A DNA stretch of 64,000 bases from DZBG01 sp049241565 (GTDB lineage Bacteria; Bdellovibrionota; Bacteriovoracia; Bacteriovoracales; Bacteriovoracaceae), in assembly GCA_049241565.1 (NCBI GenBank), contig JBMLQL010000024.1, positions 1-64,000 on the forward strand, read 5' to 3'. Position 1 is the first letter of the stretch. Each line of letters starts with the position of its first letter. A program made the translations under genes and the position numbers. Of this stretch, positions 54,480 through 62,698 are shown in pieces. The notes below the pieces were generated by a model. That model searched no databases and was not told the DNA's origin. It saw only the letters and a program-made list of their open reading frames with translations.

Positions 54480-54777
54480 AAATAAAATTCTTACAGTGAC
54501 AGACCTTCAGAAAACCTTTGGGAAAATAACTTTTGGCAAACTTCTCGAGTCACATCGACTTTCTATAGATCTGACTCAAAAAGAGCTTTCAAAGACTCTT
54601 GGAATTTCAGCATCTAGTCTTTGTGATTTAGAGAGAGAGCGTAAAATTCCCTCTCCTGGGAGAGCTGCAAAGATTGCAAAAAAACTAAAAGTCAGTGTGA
54701 AGCTTTTTGTTGAAATTGCTCTTCAAGATCAACTAGAGGCTGAAGGTCTTGGTGAACTTAAAGTTTCTGTTGCTTAG
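54469..54777 (+). CDS. XRE-family antitoxin
   Basis: A 102-residue protein with a helix-turn-helix of the Cro/CI type: LTQKELSKTLGISASSLCDLERERKIPSPG. It should neutralise the toxin and repress the operon, probably at the inverted repeat around 54146-54172. The start overlaps the toxin's 3' end by 11 nt. The 3' end overlaps the convergent phosphatase gene by 20 nt. Confidence 0.87.
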   Translation: MSTKNKILTVTDLQKTFGKITFGKLLESHRLSIDLTQKELSKTLGISASSLCDLERERKIPSPGRAAKIAKKLKVSVKLFVEIALQDQLEAEGLGELKVSVA

Positions 54778-55231
54778 ACAGAAATCCTTCACAGCAATAG
54801 ACAAGCTGTTGATAAACCGCCTCAAAATCATTGATATCACCATAATAGGGATCAGGGACGATCTCTGGATGATTTGGCCTTGGATCATAATCAGTGATGA
54901 TTCTGACTTTATTTTTTTCTTCATCGGTTTTTGCTAATTTAAGAATATTGGCCAAATTTGATTTATCCATCACAAGGATATGATCAAAATTTTTAAAATC
55001 ATCCCGAGTAAATTGTCTCCCCTTATGAACAAGTTGATGGCCATGATTGAGGGCCACTTGTCTTGAGCGTGAATCTGGTAAATCACCAATGTGATAAGAG
55101 GCAGTGCCAGCAGAATCGATATGGTAAAAATCTGCCTGTCCAATTTTGGAAACAAGATGTTTCATCACTCCTTCAGCTAGGGGAGAGCGACAAATATTTC
55201 CAAGACACACCATCAAAATTTTTGTTTTCAT
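54758..55231 (-). CDS. Low-molecular-weight protein-tyrosine phosphatase
   Basis: A 157-residue cytoplasmic phosphatase. The signature loop VCLGNICRSP gives Cys9 and Arg15, and VPDPYYG gives the general acid Asp127. In many bacteria such enzymes (Wzb-like) dephosphorylate BY-kinases of capsule synthesis; here the Wzc-like protein is 50 kb away and degenerate, so the link is only possible. It converges on the antitoxin gene. Confidence 0.92.
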   Translation of the reverse strand: MKTKILMVCLGNICRSPLAEGVMKHLVSKIGQADFYHIDSAGTASYHIGDLPDSRSRQVALNHGHQLVHKGRQFTRDDFKNFDHILVMDKSNLANILKLAKTDEEKNKVRIITDYDPRPNHPEIVPDPYYGDINDFEAVYQQLVYCCEGFLSKQQKL

Positions 55232-55261
55232 GATTTTATTTTATAACGCTAAAATAGAGTG

Positions 55262-55717
55262 ATGGAAATGAAACTTAAAACCGTTCTTATTACTCTGCTA
55301 TTGACCATGATTTCATGTTCATCACCTAAAGAAGTTGTCCAAGGTTATGAGGGGGCTCTTCTAGCAAAGGCGCAAAAAGCAGTGCAAGGAAAATCTCCCG
55401 CTCAGGTCTTGAAGCTATTGGGGACACCTGCTGTTCAAGGTCTATGCCGCAAATGTGGCCCACGTGGTTTGTATCGTATGGTTTATCTTACTAAAGACAT
55501 GAGCCGTTTTTATCTCGAGCTTTCTTATAATACTGATCAAACTATTGATTGTGTTGTGCTGGACTTTAATCCTGACCTTAAGTTAAAGCGGTATGTTTTT
55601 GATTCTAAAAAAGGAATTCATCAAAACGCGAACTGTAATCGCAAAGGTGGAGCGATCTTAGAGCTTCAGCAGATTATGGAGTTAGAAGAGAAAGAAGCGG
55701 CAGCTACCAAAAGGTAG
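55262..55717 (+). CDS. Small lipoprotein of unknown function
   Basis: A 151-residue lipoprotein with lipobox MISC (Cys19). The mature part resembles small SmpA/BamE-like lipoproteins in its opening (SPAQVLKLLGTPAVQG), where a helix is followed by a GTP turn, and has a CRKCG pair. That similarity is weak. ATG 55262 is preferred to the GTG one codon earlier. The stop codon lies inside the hairpin at 55701-55733. Confidence 0.65.
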   Translation: MEMKLKTVLITLLLTMISCSSPKEVVQGYEGALLAKAQKAVQGKSPAQVLKLLGTPAVQGLCRKCGPRGLYRMVYLTKDMSRFYLELSYNTDQTIDCVVLDFNPDLKLKRYVFDSKKGIHQNANCNRKGGAILELQQIMELEEKEAAATKR

Positions 55718-55733
55718 CTGGCACCTTTTGGTA
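55701..55733. terminator. Bidirectional terminator-like element with two alternative stems
   Basis: TACCAAAAGGT (55705-55715) pairs perfectly with ACCTTTTGGTA (55723-55733). Alternatively CAGCTACC (55701-55708) pairs with GGTAGCTG (55713-55720). It separates convergent genes and contains the stop codon of the lipoprotein gene. Neither orientation has a long T tract. Confidence 0.55.
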
Positions 55734-55734
55734 A

Positions 55735-56979
55735 TTAGAATAAATCGTATTCAGCAAGACGACACTCGATATCCCCGTTAAAGAGAATATGGCGCTTTTT
55801 CGTGCGAAGGCCAACGGACTTAAGTAAATCCATTTCTCCCACAAGAAGAGCTGCGCGATGACCTTTGAATTGTTTCTTCCAAAGATCGCCGAGATTTTTG
55901 TAAAGCTCTTTTAGTTTTTCAATTTCACCTGGATTTAAACGCTCACCATAAGGAGGGTTGACGAAGAAATAATTTTTTCCCTCTACTGGAGCCGAATCAA
56001 GAGCATCTTCGTTTGAGACTTCAATGATTTTATCAAGACGAGCTTTCTTGAAATTGGCCAAGGTAGATTCAAGAGTATATTTACTAATATCATTAGCAAG
56101 GAATCTCACGGGAGACTTCTCAAGTTTTTTAAGTCCTTCGCGAGTTTTGGTTTCAATCTCTTTTAAGAGGAGCTCAAAATTTTCTTTCAGTTTCTCATCT
56201 TTTTTAAACCACTGTGTGTTCACAAAACACCAAGAACGAAGCCCTGGATTTTTTCTGTATTGTTCTACTTTCAAATAACTCGGTGGAATATCAGCGGCGA
56301 TAAGGCAGGCCTCAACTGAAAATGTTCCTGATCCTGTCATGGCATCAAGAAAGTTTTCTGTCTTGGGGTCCCACTTGATGAGTTTTAAAATTCCCGCAGC
56401 TAAGTTTTCTTTTACAGGGGCTTCAGTACTGGCCACGCGGTAACCACGCTGGTTCAGAGGCTCACCACAAAGATCATACAGGAGGATAGCTCGGTAAGGA
56501 CGGGCCCCTTCCTCATCGAATTCAATGCGAAGAAGGAATTGAATATCAGCGGCGTCTTTAGAGACACTCGGGCGCTCTTTTTCATAGTGGCGAAAGTAAT
56601 CTACGATAGCGTCTTTAAGTTTAAGAGTCGTGAATTGTGAGTTGGTAAAGAACTCACGGTCACGAGGAAGGTCCCCATAAATAGTCGTAATTTTAAAAGT
56701 TTGGTGAACATCTAAGAGGGACTTCCACTTAATTTCTGTGGCCTCATGATAAAGATCCTTCTCATGGCTGGCCTCCATATCATAGAGGTACTTGAAAACA
56801 CGACTAGCTATGCGTGAATAAAGAAGAACCTTAAGAGCGATCTCATGATAGGCCTCAAATTTTACCCCGCCACGCACAATAGTGGTGTCCTTCACTCCAA
56901 ATGATAGGATTTCTTCAGAGAGCACCTCTTCAAGACCGGTGGGACAAGAGGCGAAGTATTCAAAACGGTATTTGTTCAT
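55735..56979 (-). CDS. THUMP-domain 23S rRNA guanine-N2 methyltransferase (RlmL/YpsC-like)
   Basis: A 414-residue cytoplasmic SAM-dependent RNA methyltransferase. The N-terminus (FASCPTGLEEVLSEEI) and the following ~160 residues fit the THUMP region. The catalytic domain has FLDAMTGSGTFSVEACLIA for SAM binding and NPPYGERL, the N-PP-Y motif of exocyclic-amine methyltransferases. It most likely makes an m2G in 23S rRNA; the exact base needs comparison with RlmL N-terminal domains. It is divergent from ahcY. Confidence 0.87.
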   Translation of the reverse strand: MNKYRFEYFASCPTGLEEVLSEEILSFGVKDTTIVRGGVKFEAYHEIALKVLLYSRIASRVFKYLYDMEASHEKDLYHEATEIKWKSLLDVHQTFKITTIYGDLPRDREFFTNSQFTTLKLKDAIVDYFRHYEKERPSVSKDAADIQFLLRIEFDEEGARPYRAILLYDLCGEPLNQRGYRVASTEAPVKENLAAGILKLIKWDPKTENFLDAMTGSGTFSVEACLIAADIPPSYLKVEQYRKNPGLRSWCFVNTQWFKKDEKLKENFELLLKEIETKTREGLKKLEKSPVRFLANDISKYTLESTLANFKKARLDKIIEVSNEDALDSAPVEGKNYFFVNPPYGERLNPGEIEKLKELYKNLGDLWKKQFKGHRAALLVGEMDLLKSVGLRTKKRHILFNGDIECRLAEYDLF

Positions 56980-57087
56980 TAGGCAAACCTTAGATAAGTC
57001 TTTGAAAAACCAACCTTCAACTTGAGTCTAGGGGCTTTCAGTGTTAGTGTGTGGGGATATTTAACATCACAGACAAAGGATGACCAG

Positions 57088-58428
57088 ATGAACGACAACT
57101 TCTCTACCGGTACTTATGCAAATTCTACACGCTTAAAATATAAAGTGAGAGATATCTCCCTAGCTGACTGGGGACGTAAGGAAATTAAACTGGCAGAAGC
57201 AGAGATGCCAGGGCTTATGAGCCTACGTGCTGAATTCGGAAAAACAAAGCCACTTAAAGGTTCAAGAATCGCTGGATGTCTTCACATGACAATTCAAACA
57301 GCAGTTCTTATTGAAACTCTTGTTGAGCTTGGAGCTGATGTCACTTGGTCATCATGTAATATCTTCTCAACTCAAGACCACGCTGCTGCGGCCATTGCTG
57401 CTGCTGGAATTCCTGTTTATGCTTGGAAAGGAATGAATGAAGAAGATTTCAACTGGTGTATCCATGAGACAATTTTCTTTGGTGATAAGAAAGAACCACT
57501 TAATATGATCCTTGATGATGGTGGGGATCTTACAGAGATGGTTCTTGCTAAATATCCTGAGCTTTATAAAGGCATCAAAGGTATTTCAGAAGAAACAACG
57601 ACGGGTGTGCACCGTCTTTACGAACTTGCTAAGCAAGGAAAACTTCCTGTTCCATGTATCAACGTTAACGATTCAGTAACAAAATCTAAATTCGATAATA
57701 AATACGGATGTCGTGAATCATGTGTGGATGCTATCCGCCGCGCGACTGATGTGATGATCGCTGGTAAAGTGGCTGTCGTCGCTGGTTTCGGTGATGTTGG
57801 TAAAGGTTCAGCTGATTCTCTTAAAGGTGCTGGAGCACGTGTTATCGTCACTGAAATCGATCCTATCTGTGCTCTTCAAGCAGCGATGGAAGGATATGAA
57901 GTGAAGAAGATGGACGACGCTGTTAAAGAAGCAGATATTGTTGTGACTACAACTGGATGTAAAGATATCATCACAGGTAAGCACTTCCTTGCGATGAAAG
58001 ATAAAACGATTGTTTGTAATATTGGTCACTTTGATATCGAAATCGATATGGCGTGGTTGAACAAAAACTACGGTAAAACGAAAGATACAATTAAGCCTCA
58101 AGTAGATCTTTATACTCTTGAAAACAACAAACAAGTCATCATTCTTGCTGAAGGTCGTCTTGTGAATCTTGGATGTGCTACTGGTCACCCAAGCTTTGTT
58201 ATGAGTAACTCATTCACAAACCAAGTTCTTGCTCAAATTGAACTTTGGACAAATGCATCTTCTTATAAAAATGATGTTTATATGCTTCCTAAGCATTTAG
58301 ATGAAAAAGTAGCTCGTCTTCACCTTGCAAAAATTGGTGTTGAACTTGATGTCCTTACTCCAGCACAGTCTGAGTACCTAGGAATCTCGGCTTCAGGGCC
58401 ATACAAACCAGAATACTACCGCTACTAA
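57088..58428 (+). CDS. ahcY: Adenosylhomocysteinase
   Basis: Hydrolyses S-adenosylhomocysteine to adenosine and homocysteine in the methyl cycle, NAD-dependent. The 446-residue product has VRDISLADWGRKEIKLAE at the start, the NAD loop VAVVAGFGDVGKGSADSLKG in the middle and the C-terminal KPEYYRY. ATG 57088 is chosen because AAAGGA precedes it by 8 nt and the family N-terminus begins there; upstream in-frame ATG/GTG codons would add an unrelated extension. A strong terminator follows. I saw no SAH-riboswitch pattern in the short leader. Confidence 0.93.
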   Translation: MNDNFSTGTYANSTRLKYKVRDISLADWGRKEIKLAEAEMPGLMSLRAEFGKTKPLKGSRIAGCLHMTIQTAVLIETLVELGADVTWSSCNIFSTQDHAAAAIAAAGIPVYAWKGMNEEDFNWCIHETIFFGDKKEPLNMILDDGGDLTEMVLAKYPELYKGIKGISEETTTGVHRLYELAKQGKLPVPCINVNDSVTKSKFDNKYGCRESCVDAIRRATDVMIAGKVAVVAGFGDVGKGSADSLKGAGARVIVTEIDPICALQAAMEGYEVKKMDDAVKEADIVVTTTGCKDIITGKHFLAMKDKTIVCNIGHFDIEIDMAWLNKNYGKTKDTIKPQVDLYTLENNKQVIILAEGRLVNLGCATGHPSFVMSNSFTNQVLAQIELWTNASSYKNDVYMLPKHLDEKVARLHLAKIGVELDVLTPAQSEYLGISASGPYKPEYYRY

Positions 58429-58433
58429 ATATT

Positions 58434-58462
58434 AAGGGCATCTTCGGATGCCCTTTTTTTTG
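58434..58462 (+). terminator. Strong intrinsic terminator after ahcY
   Basis: AAGGGCATC (58434-58442), TTCG tetraloop and GATGCCCTT (58447-58455) form a perfect stem that continues into eight T. This is a textbook Rho-independent terminator. Confidence 0.93.
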
Positions 58463-58486
58463 ACTTCATCGTTTACAGGACTTTTT

Positions 58487-58924
58487 ATGAAACTAGTTAT
58501 TGCCTCTGATCATGCAGCCTTTGAAGCCAAACAAGCTCTTGTCGCTTTTTTGAAACAGGAAGGTCACGATGTTTTGGATATGGGGACTCATTCTCTGGAA
58601 TCAACCCATTATCCCGAGTGGAGCAAAAAATTAGTTCATGAGGTTCTTCAACAAAAGATTCCAGGTATTCTTCTTTGCGGATCAGGCATTGGTGTCTCGA
58701 TGACAGCAAATCGCTTTAAAGGAATTAGAGCAGCTCTTTGTCATGATGAAGATGATGCTAAAATGTCACGCTTACATAACGATGCTAATGTTCTTTGCTT
58801 GGCCGGAAGAAAGACTTCCATTGAACAGCTAAAGCGAATGGTTAACATTTTTCTTTCCACCTCTTTTGAAGGTGGAAGACATCAAACTCGACTCGATCAA
58901 TTTAACGATCTTGGAGAGTGCTAG
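58487..58924 (+). CDS. rpiB: Ribose-5-phosphate isomerase B
   Basis: Interconverts ribose-5-phosphate and ribulose-5-phosphate in the pentose phosphate pathway. The 145-residue RpiB/LacAB protein has IASDHAAFEAK near the start, the Cys nucleophile in LLCGSGIGVSMTANR, GIRAALCHD and LHNDANVLCLAGR. ATG 58487 follows ACAGGA. It starts only 25 nt after the ahcY terminator, so its promoter must overlap that terminator or it depends on read-through. It overlaps the convergent large gene by 4 nt. Confidence 0.92.
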   Translation: MKLVIASDHAAFEAKQALVAFLKQEGHDVLDMGTHSLESTHYPEWSKKLVHEVLQQKIPGILLCGSGIGVSMTANRFKGIRAALCHDEDDAKMSRLHNDANVLCLAGRKTSIEQLKRMVNIFLSTSFEGGRHQTRLDQFNDLGEC

Positions 58925-60747
58925 GGTGCATTTGCTGGTGCATCTGTAGTCGCCGCAGGAGCCTCTGATTTTACCTCAAATTTGTTCCACGCAGATTGTC
59001 TGTAGCGATAAGAGATAATATCAAAAATCGGTGTCTCAGGGGCTTTACTAATATCAGCATTCTCCACAGCTTGCTCAGCAAATGAAATAACCTCAGTACT
59101 TGGTCCTTGTTCACCTTGATTCATTCCAGGAATACTTGGCAGAGTAAGCTCCTCATCACCTGATGATGAACCTCCAAAGCCAGGACCACCAGAATCATAA
59201 GTCACTTTTTTAACCGCTTCATCCATGGCCTTCTGGGCCGCTTCTGGAAGGGCCACACTCGGCATTGAACTTTCTAGCCCTGCTGGAACTATTCCTGATG
59301 GAGTGGAGGCGAGATGAGAGGCCATATTCGGTGGAAGTACTTTGGCCAATTCTTCAGCAACTTTTTTATCCTTGGCCGCTACTGCTTTGGGCTTTACTTT
59401 ACTATCGGCTGATTTAAGAACTCTATTATTGAAGGCAGAGTTTTTAAGATAAGCTGTATTTAATTGCCCTTCATCAAAATTACTGCTGAGGACGGCATTG
59501 ATTCCTGTTTGCCCCTGATTCATTAGGTTGCTAGCTAGACTAAATTTAGGATTGAGTAGGGAGAGATTGGCCTTAAAGCAACTATTGTTCTGCTTACATT
59601 TACAGGCCGTATCTGCGATATATTTTCCTTCCTTCGTCAGAGTCAGACATGTTTTTGAGCTAGCAGTGGCGTTAGGTCCATACTCAGAGGCCACACAAAC
59701 TTTTGAGAAGTCTGTAGGGTAGGCTGCTTGTGAAGTGGCTTCAGCACAAAAACAAACGGTATCAGTATAAGGATTACAAGCACCATCGCGAGGAAGGGCC
59801 TTCGCAATTCTTTCTAGTTCTTCTTGGGCCTTTTTGTGTTTGTTCGACTTCATATAAAAAATCGTACTTAATGTTGCAGCTGCGGCCATTTTCACGACCA
59901 TCATTTGATCTACGACAACACCTTTTGAAAACATGAGAACACCATAACAAGCAGCCACACTACTAAAACCAACGGCCTGGATAAGTGAAGTTTGTTTTCT
60001 TTGTCTATGAGTCATCCCTGCCATTTCTATGGCCGCTTTTTGCTCGTCCCCTGGCTTGATGGTCATCTTCTGAATTTTTTGTTGTTTAATGTATTGGTCA
60101 ACGGCTGCTGTTACTTCTGAGGCAATAGCGATTTTCGCACAGTAATCTGATTGTTTTTCAGTTTTGATTTCATTTCCATTAGCGTCTTTACCTGTGACTT
60201 CTTTCCCTTTGCGCATATCTTTTTTAGTTTTATCATCAGCTCGTAAAGATTCTTTTGCCGACTTGGCCGCATCGCCTTTAATTCTATTTCCATCTTTATC
60301 TTTGAGAACTGTATAGCTTGAGAGTCCGCCGTCTTTATTTCCTCCGGCCCCAACCATTCCCATGGCCGATCCTGCCATTCCTCCACCACCGCTATTTGAT
60401 CCCAAGGCCGATGTGATGGCACTCACGAGCATCCCGCCGGCGCCGAAGATAGCTGCATAAAGTTTTCCGATATTCTGCTCAATCGCCACACCAATTCCTC
60501 CACCCAGAACGGAGCCATTTTTATCGACATTATTCACATCACATTTACCATCTTTGCAATTTTCAGAAACAATCCTGTTTTCTCTGGCCTTATGGACAAA
60601 CGTCTCAGCTTGTTTAAGTTCCTCATCTGTGAATTGATTCTTATTCATATCTCCGAAGGCACTATCAAGAGTTGCCCCTTCCTGGGCCATGACGGGGCCA
60701 ATCATGAGATTGAGACAAAGAGTGAAACTGAGGAGTTTTTTCAACAT
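58921..60747 (-). CDS. Large exported Cys-rich protein of unknown function
   Basis: A 608-residue protein. ATG 60747 is chosen because AAAGGA lies upstream and it begins a signal peptide (LLSFTLCLNLMIGPVMAQ). Features in order: a CKDGKC motif near residue 65, a Gly-rich hydrophobic stretch ~80-140, a charged Lys-rich region, two hydrophobic helices ~270-320, a Cys-rich segment (CNPYTDTVCFC and CKCKQNNSCF) and a Pro/Ala-rich tail. No family is recognised. The CKxGKC motif after a signal peptide also occurs in the Fic-domain protein at 43518, suggesting a lineage-specific family of envelope proteins. Confidence 0.65.
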   Translation of the reverse strand: MLKKLLSFTLCLNLMIGPVMAQEGATLDSAFGDMNKNQFTDEELKQAETFVHKARENRIVSENCKDGKCDVNNVDKNGSVLGGGIGVAIEQNIGKLYAAIFGAGGMLVSAITSALGSNSGGGGMAGSAMGMVGAGGNKDGGLSSYTVLKDKDGNRIKGDAAKSAKESLRADDKTKKDMRKGKEVTGKDANGNEIKTEKQSDYCAKIAIASEVTAAVDQYIKQQKIQKMTIKPGDEQKAAIEMAGMTHRQRKQTSLIQAVGFSSVAACYGVLMFSKGVVVDQMMVVKMAAAATLSTIFYMKSNKHKKAQEELERIAKALPRDGACNPYTDTVCFCAEATSQAAYPTDFSKVCVASEYGPNATASSKTCLTLTKEGKYIADTACKCKQNNSCFKANLSLLNPKFSLASNLMNQGQTGINAVLSSNFDEGQLNTAYLKNSAFNNRVLKSADSKVKPKAVAAKDKKVAEELAKVLPPNMASHLASTPSGIVPAGLESSMPSVALPEAAQKAMDEAVKKVTYDSGGPGFGGSSSGDEELTLPSIPGMNQGEQGPSTEVISFAEQAVENADISKAPETPIFDIISYRYRQSAWNKFEVKSEAPAATTDAPANAP

Positions 60748-60943
60748 AAAATGATCCTTTAAGATATCTAGCCTGATTTTAACATGCCCCTGAGTTTGCA
60801 CCAACGGGTGGGTAAAGCTGACCACCCCGAAAATGGAATTATTACAGTGACTTAGTCCACTTTCTTGAGGAACCCAAGAGCTGGCTAAGTGCAAAGAATA
60901 ATTATCGTTTGACTCTAAAGGGCAGGGTCGGTAATTTAGTACC
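60748..60943. other. Divergent intergenic region
   Basis: About 196 bp with no gene. GGGTGG and CCACCC with a ten-base loop form a small stem near 60804-60830. No clear MntR/DtxR box was found near the regulator start. Confidence 0.4.
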
Positions 60944-61465
60944 ATGTCAGATAAAAAGCAGCCCGTTCAGCATACTCACGATAACGATCTTACTCATTCA
61001 ATGGTTCACTACCTGTTAGCGATCCACAAATTGAAAGAGTCCAATGGCTATGCCCGAGTGACGGATATTGCTCGTGAAATGGGTCTGACAAAGGGAAGTG
61101 TTTCTACCGCCCTCACAAATCTTAAAAAGCGCGAATTGGTAACAGAAGATGAGAGCAAGTTTCTTTCTCTCTCTCATTCTGGCCATGAAGCCGTACACGC
61201 AATTCTTTCATCTAGAACACTTCTTTATTATTTCCTCAAAGATATTATCGGCGTGGATGAAGAAGTGGCCCATAAAGATTCATGTTTGATGGAGCACTTA
61301 ATGAGTGCCGAGTCTCGTGAACACTTTTTCAATTTCATGAAATCTCTGTGTAATGGTGAACTCAAAGGTAAGGACTTCCATACTACTTTTGATTTTACAC
61401 GATTCAATAACCCTGAAGATTTCGAAGAAATCCAGATGGGTGATACGTACCTTAAATCTGAGTAA
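60944..61465 (+). CDS. DtxR/MntR-family metal-dependent regulator
   Basis: A 173-residue transcription factor. The N-terminal winged helix includes ARVTDIAREMGLTKGSVSTAL, and the dimerisation/metal domain has HKDSCLMEHLMS, matching the D-x-C-x2-EH metal-binding pattern of DtxR/MntR. It should repress metal uptake or activate efflux when manganese or iron is bound. The stop overlaps the next start (TAATG), which is odd because the partner is a nucleotide-translocase-like transporter and not a metal transporter. Confidence 0.85.
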   Translation: MSDKKQPVQHTHDNDLTHSMVHYLLAIHKLKESNGYARVTDIAREMGLTKGSVSTALTNLKKRELVTEDESKFLSLSHSGHEAVHAILSSRTLLYYFLKDIIGVDEEVAHKDSCLMEHLMSAESREHFFNFMKSLCNGELKGKDFHTTFDFTRFNNPEDFEEIQMGDTYLKSE

Positions 61466-62691
61466 TGAAAATTTTTGACGATTTTAAGTCTGAATCTCCG
61501 GAGTTCAAGAAGAGCATCGGTTATCTTCTTTTAGCATATTTTTTTGTTCTGTTTAATTACCCTCTCATTCGCGCTTCAAGCACCTCATTGTTTTTTGAGG
61601 CCTATGGTGCAAAGTCATCTCCTGAGGCTTGGATTTGGTCGGTTTTGTCTCTTACAGTCGCTATTTTTATTTCTAATAAACTTCAGACTAAATTTGTGAT
61701 TCAAAAAGTTTTCGGACTTTTCACTCTTTTTACTGTGCTTCTTTTTGGGGTGGGGTATTTGCTTTTTGAGCGAGGCATGAAGCTTCCTGCTTATAGCTAT
61801 TTTGTCTGGAAAGAAGTTTATATTGTAGTCCAAGTCCATTTAGTTTTGGCCTACTGTAATATTTTCTTTTCTAAGGATCTTTTTAAGAAATTGATCGGGC
61901 CAGTGGGGGCCATCGGAAGTATGGGCGGAGTTCTCGGTGGACTCCTGACAAGTTATCTTAGTCAGCGCTTTGGAGTAGGATCTGTTGTCTGGGCCGGACT
62001 TATTTTTGTTTTTCTTCCAGCACTTTTTTTCTTTAAAACACACAGTGTGCTTAAACCTGGAGAGCTTCAAGAGAAGAAAGAGTCTCCTTTGAGCTCACTA
62101 CTAGATCCAAAGACGAGAAATTATGTTCTTCTGATTATTGTGATGGTGGCCCTGACTCAGTTTATTATTAATATTATTGATTTCAGATTTAATCTTGGCT
62201 TTGAGGCAAGTATTCAAGATAAACAGCAACGCACGGCTTATCTTGGACATATTTACACTCTTACTAATGGTCTTACATTTTTGTTTCAATTTATTCTTTT
62301 GCCCTTCATTCTTCCAAGAATTAAGAACAGAACATTGCACCTTTTTATTCCTCTGAGTTATCTCTTTTGTGGGATGGTGTACTCCTTTTTTGGAGGAGGA
62401 GTGGCCTTTGTTTATCTTGCAAGTTTTTATATTTATGTAAAGGCCAGTGACTATTCTTTATTCAGTGCAGGGAAAGAACTTTTATATCAACCACTTCGGC
62501 CAGAACAGAAGTACGGAGCGAAATACTTGACTGATATGTTGGCCTATCGTTTGGCCAAAGCTTTGATTGCCATCGTCTTGATTTATTTCCAATCCTCCCT
62601 GATCCTAGACTATATGGGGCTCACGTTTATTCTGATGTGGCTCTTGGTTGTTTTTTTCATTTTTAAGAAACAACATCAAATCACTAATTGA
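61465..62691 (+). CDS. ATP/ADP-translocase (TLC)-like membrane transporter
   Basis: A 408-residue polytopic inner-membrane protein with about twelve helices. GPVGAIGSMGGVLGGLLTSY and GKELLYQPLRPEQKYGAKYL match the bacterial relatives of the nucleotide-exchange NTT/TLC family, where a (K/R)-x-(L)-(F/Y)-x-P block precedes a K-x-K-x2-D block. True exchangers in intracellular bacteria import host ATP; free-living relatives have unknown substrates. It is shorter than NTT proteins (~500 aa). It is coupled by one base to the metal regulator gene and precedes the oligopeptidase gene by 7 nt. Confidence 0.65.
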   Translation: MKIFDDFKSESPEFKKSIGYLLLAYFFVLFNYPLIRASSTSLFFEAYGAKSSPEAWIWSVLSLTVAIFISNKLQTKFVIQKVFGLFTLFTVLLFGVGYLLFERGMKLPAYSYFVWKEVYIVVQVHLVLAYCNIFFSKDLFKKLIGPVGAIGSMGGVLGGLLTSYLSQRFGVGSVVWAGLIFVFLPALFFFKTHSVLKPGELQEKKESPLSSLLDPKTRNYVLLIIVMVALTQFIINIIDFRFNLGFEASIQDKQQRTAYLGHIYTLTNGLTFLFQFILLPFILPRIKNRTLHLFIPLSYLFCGMVYSFFGGGVAFVYLASFYIYVKASDYSLFSAGKELLYQPLRPEQKYGAKYLTDMLAYRLAKALIAIVLIYFQSSLILDYMGLTFILMWLLVVFFIFKKQHQITN

Positions 62692-62698
62692 GGTCTTT

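Noticed and set aside
56980..57087. SAH riboswitch before ahcY
   Set aside because: The leader is too short and shows none of the conserved core.
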